A stretch of 64,000 bases of DNA from contig NZ_JAMPYG010000001.1 in assembly GCF_023700745.1 (NCBI RefSeq), forward strand, positions 62,001 to 126,000, written 5' to 3'. This DNA is from Rhodoferax sp. (GTDB taxonomy: Bacteria > Pseudomonadota > Gammaproteobacteria > Burkholderiales > Burkholderiaceae_C). The position numbers and the translations under genes were made by a program. This document shows, piece by piece, positions 17,830 to 25,084 of the stretch. The stretch's first letter is position 1. Each line of letters opens with the position of its first letter. The notes under the pieces are model-generated. The model ran no database searches, was not told where the DNA came from, and worked only from the letters and a program-made list of their open reading frames with translations.

Positions 17830-17845
17830 TGCAATCTCCGTGCCA
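17830..17845 (-). promoter_or_regulatory. Sigma-54 promoter of nirB-nirD-nasA
   Basis: On the minus strand TGGCACGgagaTTGCA matches the RpoN consensus TGGCACG-N4-TTGCW, with GG and GC ten bases apart. Transcription would begin about 12 bases on, near 17819, just ahead of the first hairpin. This implies activation by an enhancer protein, most likely NtrC. Confidence 0.85.
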
Positions 17846-17928
17846 AGCTGTCTTGTTGTGTTGGTCTGCGTGGGGCGGCTGTGCGCTCAGGTTGACACGA
17901 TGCCGGTGGTGCACCAGGGCGGGGAGCA

Positions 17929-17968
17929 TGCACCAGCCTGGGACATTGGCTGGCCTACTGCTGGTGCA
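17929..17968. repeat. Inverted repeat upstream of nirB promoter, possible NtrC half-sites
   Basis: TGCACCAGC at 17929-17937 and its exact complement GCTGGTGCA at 17960-17968 lie 85-125 bp upstream of the sigma-54 promoter. The half-sites resemble the TGCACC/GGTGCA arms of NtrC sites, but the 22-bp spacing is wider than a normal single site. A further GGTGCACC lies at about 17908-17915. Confidence 0.4.
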
Positions 17969-17985
17969 GCAGGCATGCCTGGGTG

Positions 17986-19164
17986 TCAGGAGAGTACGAC
18001 CCAGTGGTTGTCGGGGGACATCGCGCGTGGCCAAGCCAGCATGGCCGGGTCATGGCGTGGATGCCAACGCGCCACGCCCCGCGCTGCGCCGAGTAGTACA
18101 CCGCCCGGCTGTGATTCGAGAGGCCATGTGCTGAGCGCGCAAACTTCGCGCAACTCGGCTATGGTCATCAGTTCGTTGGGGGCATCCGGGTGCCAGAGTA
18201 CACCCCGGTTCACTCGCTGTCCGCTTAACACGAAGCCGCCTCCGGGCCCAGGAGCGATGTCACCTGCATAGCCGCCGCCCAGAGCCGATCGGGTAGGGAT
18301 GCGCAGTGTCTTGCCGCTCCATACGGCGAGCACGGGGGCGTCTCGGCGTTGTTCAAGCGTGTCATGCTCGGCCTGCAGGCCGATGCCCAACAAGGGTGTG
18401 GCATCTGCACGCCGGCTCCAGGCCATGTGGCGGATGCTCAGGCGTGGGTCGTCCAGGCGCCACTGACCCAGCAGTTCGCCGTTGTCCGGAGCAATGCGCA
18501 CGAGCGATGGTGCCATGCGGTGCAGGTCACGTTTCTGGCCATCGGAAGTGCGAGGGATGCCACCATTGGCCACCAGCAGAGTCCCGTCGGTGTCGGTCAG
18601 GCATTGGTGTGGATCGATGCCGTGCGTGCGCCACTGTGCGACCCGGACCAGGTTGCGGTGGTCGCGCACCGAGACCCAGCCTTCGCCTGTGCTGCGGTCG
18701 GTTTCCGTAGTGAACAGCCATTGGCCGTTGGCACTGGGTGTCACATGGCCATCCAGAGTACGGTTGGGGGTGTCATCGTCCATGGCCAGGCGGTGTGTCA
18801 CCTGGCCCTGCGCATCGCAGCGCAGCAGCCAGCGGCCCGGACGGCTGGACACGGCCAGGAAACCGCCGTCGGTTTCTGCCAGCAGACCATGGGCACGGCC
18901 TGCCACCGGCACCTCGGTGATCATGCGCACCATTCCTGCCGCCCAGTCCAGCTGAAGGATGCCGACAAAGTCACCTGTGGTCGGGGTGTTGCCGGTGCCA
19001 GACTGGACCCGCCATGCCGCCGCCAGCCGGGCGCTGGGTAGCGGGTTGGCTGTTGGGACGGGGTGGCTGGGATCAGCTTGCGCGAGCGTGTGGTCGGGCA
19101 AGACACAAGTGCTTAGCAAAAGGGCTGCGGATCGGAGGAAAGGTCGTCTTTGCATGGTCATCAT
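17986..19164 (-). CDS. DUF1513 family periplasmic protein, Tat signal
   Basis: A 392-residue protein with a twin-arginine-type leader (QRRPFLRSAALLLS, cleavage near LAQA), so it is probably exported folded. The body looks like a beta-propeller: repeated WSG, GHVTPSANGQWLFTTE and DPHQCLTDTDGTLLVANGG blocks, typical of DUF1513. In other bacteria DUF1513 genes sit in iron-regulated clusters with imelysin-type proteins. No such partner is seen here, but a good Fur box lies 62 bp upstream. Three in-frame ATGs (19164, 19161, 19155) make the exact start uncertain. It lies upstream of nirB in the same direction, 140 bp before the sigma-54 promoter. Confidence 0.78.
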   Translation of the reverse strand: MMTMQRRPFLRSAALLLSTCVLPDHTLAQADPSHPVPTANPLPSARLAAAWRVQSGTGNTPTTGDFVGILQLDWAAGMVRMITEVPVAGRAHGLLAETDGGFLAVSSRPGRWLLRCDAQGQVTHRLAMDDDTPNRTLDGHVTPSANGQWLFTTETDRSTGEGWVSVRDHRNLVRVAQWRTHGIDPHQCLTDTDGTLLVANGGIPRTSDGQKRDLHRMAPSLVRIAPDNGELLGQWRLDDPRLSIRHMAWSRRADATPLLGIGLQAEHDTLEQRRDAPVLAVWSGKTLRIPTRSALGGGYAGDIAPGPGGGFVLSGQRVNRGVLWHPDAPNELMTIAELREVCALSTWPLESQPGGVLLGAARGVARWHPRHDPAMLAWPRAMSPDNHWVVLS

Positions 19165-19225
19165 GGGTAGCTGTTCATCAGGGCCTCTGTTGTGGTGCCC
19201 TGCCGTATGGTTCCTGGAATTTGTA

Positions 19226-19244
19226 AATGAGAATCAATATCATT
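19226..19244. promoter_or_regulatory. Fur box
   Basis: AATGAGAATCAATATCATT matches 17 of 19 positions of the form AATGATAATCATTATCATT of the Fur operator. It lies 62-80 bp before the start of the DUF1513 gene, which fits repression when iron is plentiful. The rest of 19245-19390 shows no gene or other clear signal. Confidence 0.75.
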
Positions 19245-19392
19245 GTATCAATGTCGTGATACGCATAAAAACCGGCACACAGGGCTGCGAGTGCAATGCG
19301 AGCCAAGACAGCACAGGAGGGCAGTGTGTTGTTACGATCGAGGCGTTTATGGACGGAAATGACTGCTTGCAGATGGACGACCGCTGAAATGC

Positions 19393-19419
19393 AAAAGCCC
19401 TGACCTCACTTGGTCAGGG
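19393..19419 (-). terminator. Terminator of nrtABD
   Basis: Read on the minus strand, CCCTGACC and GGTCAGGG form an 8-bp stem with a six-base loop, followed by CTTTTG. It lies 28 bp past the nrtD stop codon. The T run is short, so efficiency may be moderate. Confidence 0.7.
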
Positions 19420-19446
19420 TTTGACCTGATAGGTGGATGGAGCAGG

Positions 19447-20283
19447 TCAGGCGGCCTTCTCCACATGCACCTGGCGGGTGTACAAAAAGTTGATCACGGC
19501 TTTGCGGTACTTCAGGTACTGCGGGCTGTCCGCCAGTTGCACCCGCTTGCGCGGGCGGGGCAGGTCGACGTTGAGCACTTCGCCAATGGTGGCCGCCGGG
19601 CCGTTGGTCATCATGACAATCTTGTCACTCAGCAGCACGGCTTCGTCGACATCGTGTGTCACCATCACCACCGTGCTGTGGGTGCGCGCCACAATCTCCA
19701 GCAGTTCGTCCTGCAGCTTGGCGCGGGTCAGTGCGTCGAGGGCGCCAAAGGGTTCGTCCATCAGCAGCACTTTGGGCTCCATCGCCAGGGCGCGGGCGAT
19801 ACCGACGCGCTGCTTCATGCCACCCGAGATTTCGCCGGGGCGCTTCTGTGTAGCGGGGGTCAAGCCAACCAGCGCCAGCGCAGCATCGGTGCGGGCCATA
19901 AGCTGGGCCTTGTTTTCGCTGGCCGCCCCCGTGGTTTTGTTGGCTGCGCCAAACACCCGCTCAACGCCCAGATAGACATTTTCAAAACAGGTGAGCCAGG
20001 GCAGCAACGAATGGTTTTGAAACACCACGGCGCGGTCCGGGCCGGGGCCGGCAATTTCACGGTTATCGCACAGCAGGTGCCCCTGTGTGGGCGTGGTCAG
20101 GCCGGCGATCAGGTTGAGCAGGGTGGATTTGCCACAACCCGAGTGGCCAATCAGGGCGACAAACTCGCCCTTGGCCACCGTCAGCTGGATGTTCTGCAGT
20201 GCACAGAACGGCCCTTTTTTGGTCTTGAAAGTTTGCTCGACATTCACAATGTCGATGAACTTGCTGGTCTGGTTGGCATGCAT
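19447..20283 (-). CDS. nrtD: Nitrate ABC transporter, ATP-binding protein
   Basis: A 278-residue ABC ATPase with Walker A GHSGCGKST, signature SGGMKQR and Walker B VLLMDEP, followed by an H-loop (VVMVTHDVDEA). It is a single ATPase domain without the binding-protein-like extension of NrtC, so it corresponds to NrtD (NasD in Klebsiella). It energises uptake of nitrate through NrtB. It lies 94 bp after nrtB and is followed by a terminator. Confidence 0.9.
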   Translation of the reverse strand: MHANQTSKFIDIVNVEQTFKTKKGPFCALQNIQLTVAKGEFVALIGHSGCGKSTLLNLIAGLTTPTQGHLLCDNREIAGPGPDRAVVFQNHSLLPWLTCFENVYLGVERVFGAANKTTGAASENKAQLMARTDAALALVGLTPATQKRPGEISGGMKQRVGIARALAMEPKVLLMDEPFGALDALTRAKLQDELLEIVARTHSTVVMVTHDVDEAVLLSDKIVMMTNGPAATIGEVLNVDLPRPRKRVQLADSPQYLKYRKAVINFLYTRQVHVEKAA

Positions 20284-20377
20284 GGTGATCCTTTGGCGTA
20301 AAAAATGATGCTTTTAATCAGTTGAGGACAGAGCAAAATTTCACTGCGTGTAAATTCTTGGTCTGTCCCGCAAGGTC

Positions 20378-21301
20378 TCAGGTTTTCACCTCTTCAAACG
20401 TGAATGCCGTAGCGATCCTGATCAGGGCGTATTCCAGAATCAGTCCGACGATGCCGATGACAAAAATCGCGATGATGATGTTCTTGACGTTCAAGTTGTT
20501 CCACTCGTCCCACACCCAGAAGCCGATGCCGACACCGCCAGTGAGCATCTCGGCCGCCACAATCACCAGCCAGGCAGTGCCCACGGCCAGGCGCACGCCG
20601 GTCAGCATGTAGGGCAGCACCGAGGGGAAAAGGATCTTGGTGACGATCTTCCATTCGCTCAAATTCAGCACGCGCGCCACGTTCATGTAGTCCTGCGGCA
20701 CGCGTTGTACACCCACGGCGGTGTTGATGACCATCGGCCAGATGCTGCAGATGAATATGGTCCAGATGGCGGCGGGGTCAGCGCCCTTGAACACCAGCAG
20801 TCCAATCGGCAGCCAGGCCAATGGCGATACCGGGCGCAGCAGGCTGATCAGCGGGTTGAACATACGACTCAAAAATTCAAACCGGCCAATCGCGAACCCG
20901 GCCGGAATCCCGACTGCTGCAGCCAGTCCAAAGCCCAGCGCCACGCGCTCCAGCGACATCAAAATGTTCCAACCCAAACCCTGATCGTTGGGGCCATTGC
21001 TATAGAACGGGTCGCTGAAAATCACCACCGCCTGCCTGAACGTGTCAGCCGGCGTGGGAATGCTGCTGGCTGTACTGATCGATACCAGTGCCCAGATGCC
21101 GATCAACAGCCCAAACCCCAGCACGGGTGGCAACACTGCCAGCCACAAGCCACGCCAGTCGTAAGCCGGCCTTGGCGCTTTGGTCTTTTCGGGGATAGCA
21201 ACAGCCAGCGCCTTGTCAATCGTTGCCGTGGCAATGACGGGCGTTTTGGACGCTTCGGCACTTTCGTGCTTCAGCGAGGGATTAAAAACAGCACTGACCA
21301 T
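20378..21301 (-). CDS. nrtB: Nitrate ABC transporter, permease
   Basis: A 307-residue inner-membrane permease. After an N-terminal cytoplasmic stretch come about six helices, with the EAA-type loop near residues 215-235 (VARVLNLSEWKIVTKILFP). The frame is open well upstream through nrtA, but ATG 21301 is chosen because TGGAGT lies about 8 bp before it. It follows nrtA by 32 bp. It would work with the lipid-facing or periplasmic NrtA and the ATPase NrtD. Confidence 0.9.
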   Translation of the reverse strand: MVSAVFNPSLKHESAEASKTPVIATATIDKALAVAIPEKTKAPRPAYDWRGLWLAVLPPVLGFGLLIGIWALVSISTASSIPTPADTFRQAVVIFSDPFYSNGPNDQGLGWNILMSLERVALGFGLAAAVGIPAGFAIGRFEFLSRMFNPLISLLRPVSPLAWLPIGLLVFKGADPAAIWTIFICSIWPMVINTAVGVQRVPQDYMNVARVLNLSEWKIVTKILFPSVLPYMLTGVRLAVGTAWLVIVAAEMLTGGVGIGFWVWDEWNNLNVKNIIIAIFVIGIVGLILEYALIRIATAFTFEEVKT

Positions 21302-21333
21302 GGTGTGACTCCAGAATGATTGGATGTGAAGGC

Positions 21334-22578
21334 TCAGACCTTTACCTTGAAACCGTCGGCGTATTTCTTCGGGTCCTTGCCGTCCCAGACCACACCATCG
21401 ATCAGTTTGCTGGTGCGCATCACATCTTTGGGCAGCGGCGTTTTGGAGGCGGTGGCGGCCTGTTTGTAGATGTCGATCTGGTTGATCTGCTTGGCAACAG
21501 TCAGATAGTCCGGATGTTCCTTGAGCAGGCCCCAACGCTTGTGTTGCGTCAGGAACCACATGCCGTCACTCAGGTAGGGAAAGTTGACGGCGCCATCGTT
21601 GAAAAACTTCATGTGGTTGGGGTCGTCCCAGGTCTTGCCCATGCCGTTCTGGTAGCGCCCCAGGATGCGCTGGTTAATGGCGTCCACGCTGGTGTTCACA
21701 TAGGACTTGGCTGCAATGGTTTCTGCCATCCGGGTCTTGTTTTGCAAGCTCGCATCAATCCATTTGCTGGCTTCTAGGATGGCGGCGGTCACGGCACGTG
21801 CCGTGTTGGGATGTTTCTTGACAAAATCGGACGTGGTTCCCAGCACTTTTTCCGGGTGGTCTTTCCAGACATCCTGGCTGGTTGCCGCTGACACGCCAAT
21901 GCCGTCAATGATGGCACGGTGGTTCCAGGGCTCGCCTACGCTGAAGCCGTCCATGTTACCGACCCGCATATTGGCCACCATTTGTGGGGGAGGCACGACA
22001 ATGCTCTTGACATCCTTGAACGGGTTGATGCCGGCGCTGGCCAGCCAGTAATACAGCCACATGGCATGGGTGCCGGTGGGGAAAGTCTGGGCAAAGGTAT
22101 ATTCGCGCGGCTCTTTTTTCATGATTGACACCAGCCCTTCCAGGGTGCCCGCGCCCTTGTCTGCCAGCTTTTTCGACAGTGTCAAGCCTTGGCCGTTGTT
22201 GTTGAGTGTCATCAACATGGCCATGTCTTTTTGGGCGCCGCCCACACCCAGATGCACGCCGTAAATCAGGCCGTACAACACGTGGGCAAAGTCCAGCTCG
22301 CCATTGACCAGTTTGTCGCGCACACCGGCCCAACTGGATTCTTTGGTGGGAATGATCTTGACACCGTATTTCTTGTCAAGTCCCAGTTCTGCGGCCATCA
22401 CCACGCTAGCGCAGTCGGTCAATGGGATGAAACCGATCTTGACTTCGGTTTTTTCGGGTGCGTCGGAACCTGCAGCATAAACTGCAGCGCGCAATGCCGG
22501 GCTGATGCCAATCGCGCCGACAGCTGCGGTTTGCAAGACCGCACGGCGGCTGAGGCTGGGTTTTAGAAAATCAGTCAT
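21334..22578 (-). CDS. nrtA: Nitrate ABC transporter, substrate-binding protein
   Basis: A 414-residue NrtA/CmpA-type nitrate-binding protein. It begins with a Tat-type leader (LSRRAVLQTAAVGAIG), indicating export to the periplasm. The core has the family blocks IGFIPLTDCASVVMA, KESSWAGVRDKL and VGEPWNHRAI. It is the first gene of nrtABD. AGGAG precedes the ATG by 7 bp. The leader region upstream (22579-22887) contains a sigma-54 promoter, two hexaloop hairpins and a terminator. Confidence 0.92.
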   Translation of the reverse strand: MTDFLKPSLSRRAVLQTAAVGAIGISPALRAAVYAAGSDAPEKTEVKIGFIPLTDCASVVMAAELGLDKKYGVKIIPTKESSWAGVRDKLVNGELDFAHVLYGLIYGVHLGVGGAQKDMAMLMTLNNNGQGLTLSKKLADKGAGTLEGLVSIMKKEPREYTFAQTFPTGTHAMWLYYWLASAGINPFKDVKSIVVPPPQMVANMRVGNMDGFSVGEPWNHRAIIDGIGVSAATSQDVWKDHPEKVLGTTSDFVKKHPNTARAVTAAILEASKWIDASLQNKTRMAETIAAKSYVNTSVDAINQRILGRYQNGMGKTWDDPNHMKFFNDGAVNFPYLSDGMWFLTQHKRWGLLKEHPDYLTVAKQINQIDIYKQAATASKTPLPKDVMRTSKLIDGVVWDGKDPKKYADGFKVKV

Positions 22579-22604
22579 GAGGCAACTCCTGAAAAAATGA
22601 CAAC

Positions 22605-22664
22605 AAAAAAGGCGTCCTCACATGGCTCAAAACATTGCATACGTGTCGAGCCTGTGGGGACGCC
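22605..22664 (-). terminator. Leader attenuator (intrinsic terminator) before nrtA
   Basis: On the minus strand the outer stem GGCGTCC/GGACGCC continues, after a small internal loop, into CACAGGCTC/GAGCCATGTG and is followed by TTTTTT. It sits 27 bp upstream of the nrtA start codon. A terminator in this place needs antitermination for nrtABD to be expressed. Confidence 0.88.
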
Positions 22665-22685
22665 TTTGTCCGGATCTGACCAAGC

Positions 22686-22729
22686 TCACCCGCCGTTGGA
22701 TGACTTCAGTCAAGCGACCATCGCTGGTC
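22686..22729 (-). ncRNA. ANTAR-target two-hairpin leader RNA of nrtA
   Basis: Two stem-loops with six-base loops. The first (22729-22716) is GACC-AGCGAT-GGTC; the second (22703-22686) is TCATCC-AACGGC-GGGTGA with one G-U pair. Both loops have A at position 1 and G at position 4, the pattern recognised by ANTAR domains. The terminator stem begins 21 bases after the second hairpin. This is the expected target of NasT, encoded just upstream. Confidence 0.82.
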
Positions 22730-22743
22730 TTGGTTTGTTATAA

Positions 22744-22758
22744 GCAATCTGTGTGCCA
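22744..22758 (-). promoter_or_regulatory. Sigma-54 promoter of nrtABD
   Basis: On the minus strand TGGCACAcagaTTGCT matches the RpoN consensus, with ten bases between GG and GC. The start site would fall near 22732, three bases before the first hairpin, the same geometry as at nirB. Confidence 0.85.
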
Positions 22759-22860
22759 GGTTTTTCTGGGTGTAAAAATGCTACCGATTCATGAGTTTCT
22801 TGTGCCGTTTTATAGGGTTTGGAGCCGTCAAGCATTCAGTTTTCTGTGCTTGCGAAAAGT

Positions 22861-22877
22861 CGCACTGTAATTGTGCG
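22861..22877. promoter_or_regulatory. Candidate NtrC site upstream of nrtA
   Basis: CGCACTGTAATTGTGCG carries the GCAC-N7-GTGC core of NtrC enhancer sites and is palindromic at both ends. It lies about 120 bp upstream of the sigma-54 promoter, a usual enhancer distance, in the gap between nasT and nrtA. Confidence 0.6.
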
Positions 22878-22887
22878 ATGCACCAAT

Positions 22888-23535
22888 TCAGCCCAGCAAA
22901 TCGGCGACGTCGAGCATGCGTTGCGCCACCTCGGCGAGTTTCAGGCCCTTGTCCATCGCGGTCTTGCGCATTTTCCTGAAAGCCTCGTCTTCACTCAAGT
23001 TCTGGCGCTGCATCAGCAGACCCTTGGCACGGTCGATCAGTTTGCGCTCCTTGAGCTCGGTGCTGAGTTCGTCACGCTCGTTCTGGGTACTGGCCAGGGT
23101 TTGCAGGAGCGCCTGTTCGTGTTGGAAACGTGCCAGCGCCACATCCAGAATCGGCCGGATACGCTCGGCTGACAGGCCCGCCACGATATAGGCAGACACG
23201 CCAGCGGCCACTGCGTCCTTGACATGACGGGTGTCATCGTCGTTGGTGAACATGACGATCGGGCGCCGCTCGTCGCGCGTGGCCATCACCACATGCTCAA
23301 GTGCGTCACGGGCATCGCTTTCGGCATCCACAATGATCAGGTCTGGTTGCAACTGGGCGATGCGCTCGCTCAGAAAGACATCGGCGGGCAGACTGGCGAT
23401 CAGATTAAAGCCGTTTTCAAGTAACCCGATCCGCAGGCTGCGCGAGCGATCGGCTTGGTGAATGGCTTGGGCATCTTGCGGATCAGCGATGTCCAGATCA
23501 GGCGCGACAACAACAATGCGAAGACTTGGGTTCAT
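22888..23535 (-). CDS. nasT: ANTAR-domain antiterminator NasT
   Basis: A 215-residue protein: a receiver-like domain (about 30-140, with LIIVDAES at the usual Asp strand) and a C-terminal ANTAR RNA-binding domain (ERKLIDRAKGLLMQ, then EAFRKMRKTAMDKG). NasT proteins bind double-hexaloop hairpins and let polymerase pass a leader terminator. Matching leaders are found at nrtA, immediately downstream, and at nirB. In other bacteria the nitrate sensor NasS holds NasT inactive; no separate signal-less nasS is seen in this window. It starts with ATG at 23535, 59 bp after the preceding small gene. Confidence 0.9.
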   Translation of the reverse strand: MNPSLRIVVVAPDLDIADPQDAQAIHQADRSRSLRIGLLENGFNLIASLPADVFLSERIAQLQPDLIIVDAESDARDALEHVVMATRDERRPIVMFTNDDDTRHVKDAVAAGVSAYIVAGLSAERIRPILDVALARFQHEQALLQTLASTQNERDELSTELKERKLIDRAKGLLMQRQNLSEDEAFRKMRKTAMDKGLKLAEVAQRMLDVADLLG

Positions 23536-23594
23536 GCCTCAAAAAGACGCAAGAATCAAGCCAGTGTGCCCTCATGCGTGATGTTGAAACGGTG

Positions 23595-23894
23595 TCAGGA
23601 CACCCATTTTGTGTTGTCGTCGGCGACGAACTGGTTGACGTCGCCAAGCATGATTTCGCGCAAGGCCTGGATATCCAGCAGGACATCGAACGGGAAACCC
23701 TGGCGGTCACCGCGTGCGTCCTCAATCAATGCAGAAAAGCAGGCTCTGAGTTGGTTGGCGTCGTCCTTGAGCGCAAAGATCGTTTGGGCAATGCGTGGGT
23801 ATTTGTCTGCCAGCGCTTGCGGGAACTTCAAACCTGCCAGCGTGCGAAAGTAGTCTTCCGCAGCAGCTGTTAATTGAACGGTGTCATCGGTCAT
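23595..23894 (-). CDS. Small protein of unknown function (99 aa)
   Basis: A soluble, acidic 99-residue protein, mostly helical by appearance, with no Cys pair motif, no signal peptide and no domain I can name. A hydrophobic-aromatic centre (LKFPQALADKYPRIAQ, FALKDDANQL) suggests a helical bundle. ATG 23894 is preferred over 23900 because AGGAG then has a 6-bp spacing; with the earlier ATG the site would touch the codon. It lies between a DNR-like regulator gene (78 bp) and nasT (59 bp), so a role in nitrate or NO response is possible but only by position. Confidence 0.65.
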   Translation of the reverse strand: MTDDTVQLTAAAEDYFRTLAGLKFPQALADKYPRIAQTIFALKDDANQLRACFSALIEDARGDRQGFPFDVLLDIQALREIMLGDVNQFVADDNTKWVS

Positions 23895-23972
23895 GGCCAT
23901 CTCCTGGTGTTCATACCTTCACTACCAGCAAAGAGTGTAGTGGGAACGCGTTCATCTGACACGTCGCCGCCT

Positions 23973-24677
23973 TTATTGTGCGCCGTAACCTACCAGTTTT
24001 TTGACATCCAGAATCCGGATTTCGCGGCGGTCAATGGTGATGAGTTGTTGGGCTTCAAGCTCGTGCAGCACGCGTGAAAAATATTCAGGGGTGAGCGACA
24101 GGCGCGAAGCGATGGTGGCTTTGCTGGCGGGCAGGGACACGGTCAGGGTCTTTTGATCGGTGGCCGCGTCCATTTCGACATCGCGCAGCAAGTAACCGAT
24201 CAAGCGCTGCATGCCGTTTTGCAGTGAATAGGCTTCGACGTCCTGGACCAGGCTATGCAGCCTTCTGGACACACCGGCCAGCATGTGCATGGCAAAGTGG
24301 GGGTCCTGTTTGATTTCACTGACCACGCCGTTTTTGCTGACGTTGGCCAGCACCGTGTCAACCAGGGCCTGCGCACTGAGGATATAGGGTTTGTTCAGGA
24401 ACACCAGTGCCTCGGCAAAACTTTGTCCGGGGCTGATGATCTCAATCACCTTTTCCTGGCCGGCCGGCGACACCACAAACAGTTTGACCTGTCCGCTGAC
24501 CACGATGTGAAAGGCCTCGCAGGCTTCACCGAGGCTGAATATCATTTCGCCTTTGGCGTAACTTCTGATCTGACTGCTCTTTGCAATGCGTGTCAGCTCA
24601 TCAGGCGACAGCCCACTGAACAGCGGCGAAGTGGCCAGAAATCGTGGCATGTCAAAAAAATTGGTGGCCAGGGTCAT
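23973..24677 (-). CDS. Crp/Fnr family regulator, DNR-like
   Basis: A 234-residue transcription factor: cyclic-nucleotide-type sensor domain (about 15-130), dimer helix (about 130-160) and winged HTH (about 170-225). The recognition helix LTPEYFSRVLHELE keeps the E-x-x-S-R set that reads TTGAT half-sites. The four N-terminal cysteines of FNR are missing, so it should not hold an O2-sensing [4Fe-4S] cluster; this points to a DNR/NnrR-like NO sensor. The perfect box at 2293 and the near-box at 10424 are possible targets. It starts 2 bp after an unknown gene downstream of the nar operon. Confidence 0.82.
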   Translation of the reverse strand: MTLATNFFDMPRFLATSPLFSGLSPDELTRIAKSSQIRSYAKGEMIFSLGEACEAFHIVVSGQVKLFVVSPAGQEKVIEIISPGQSFAEALVFLNKPYILSAQALVDTVLANVSKNGVVSEIKQDPHFAMHMLAGVSRRLHSLVQDVEAYSLQNGMQRLIGYLLRDVEMDAATDQKTLTVSLPASKATIASRLSLTPEYFSRVLHELEAQQLITIDRREIRILDVKKLVGYGAQ

Positions 24678-24679
24678 GG

Positions 24680-25084
24680 CTATTCAAGCGCAATGGCACT
24701 GCCCGATGTGTCAAAGGCAATCATGTTGTCAAGTGCACCAAGTTTGATGGATTCCACCATCCGGTCCAGCGTTTGCTCAATGTCCTTGCTGCCGGGCGCG
24801 GTGTTATTCCGGCCAGACAGGGCTGCCACAAACACCACATGCCACTGGCTTTGAAACTGGCCGGATTCCAGTTTGAGTGCCGCAAAGCTCTGGATATCTT
24901 CAGGTGACTTGTCGGCGCACATGGCAGGCACCAGGGCACCGCCGCCACCGGCTTCAAATTCCCGGCGTTGTTCAGGTGTGCAGTCGTCGGGCAGTTCGGC
25001 GCAGGTGAAAACCATCAGCAGGCGCTGCGGCTGCGCTTGTTGGCGTGCTACTTGCAACAAATCGTCAAAGTTGGTAATGGTCAT
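24680..25084 (-). CDS. Uncharacterised 134-aa protein
   Basis: A 134-residue soluble protein with no motif I can assign to a known function. Visible blocks: QPQRLLMVFTCAELP near residue 20, GGGGALVPAMCADK near 50 and HVVFVAALSGRN near 85. The strand-rich core and two Cys residues give no clear active site. Related genes in this bacterial group are, as far as I recall, sometimes labelled as a ribonucleotide reductase subunit; nothing in the sequence supports that. It overlaps carbonic anhydrase by 4 bp and the DNR-like gene follows after 2 bp, so all three are translated from one transcript. Confidence 0.7.
   Translation of the reverse strand: MTITNFDDLLQVARQQAQPQRLLMVFTCAELPDDCTPEQRREFEAGGGGALVPAMCADKSPEDIQSFAALKLESGQFQSQWHVVFVAALSGRNNTAPGSKDIEQTLDRMVESIKLGALDNMIAFDTSGSAIALE

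Noticed and set aside
16736..18271. 511-codon open frame on the plus strand
   Set aside because: Antisense to nirB and its leader; crosses the sigma-54 promoter and hairpins, so it is a chance opening.
22681..22730. GACT-GA-AGTC stem as a hairpin in the nrtA leader
   Set aside because: The loop would have only two bases and competes with the better hexaloop hairpins on both sides.
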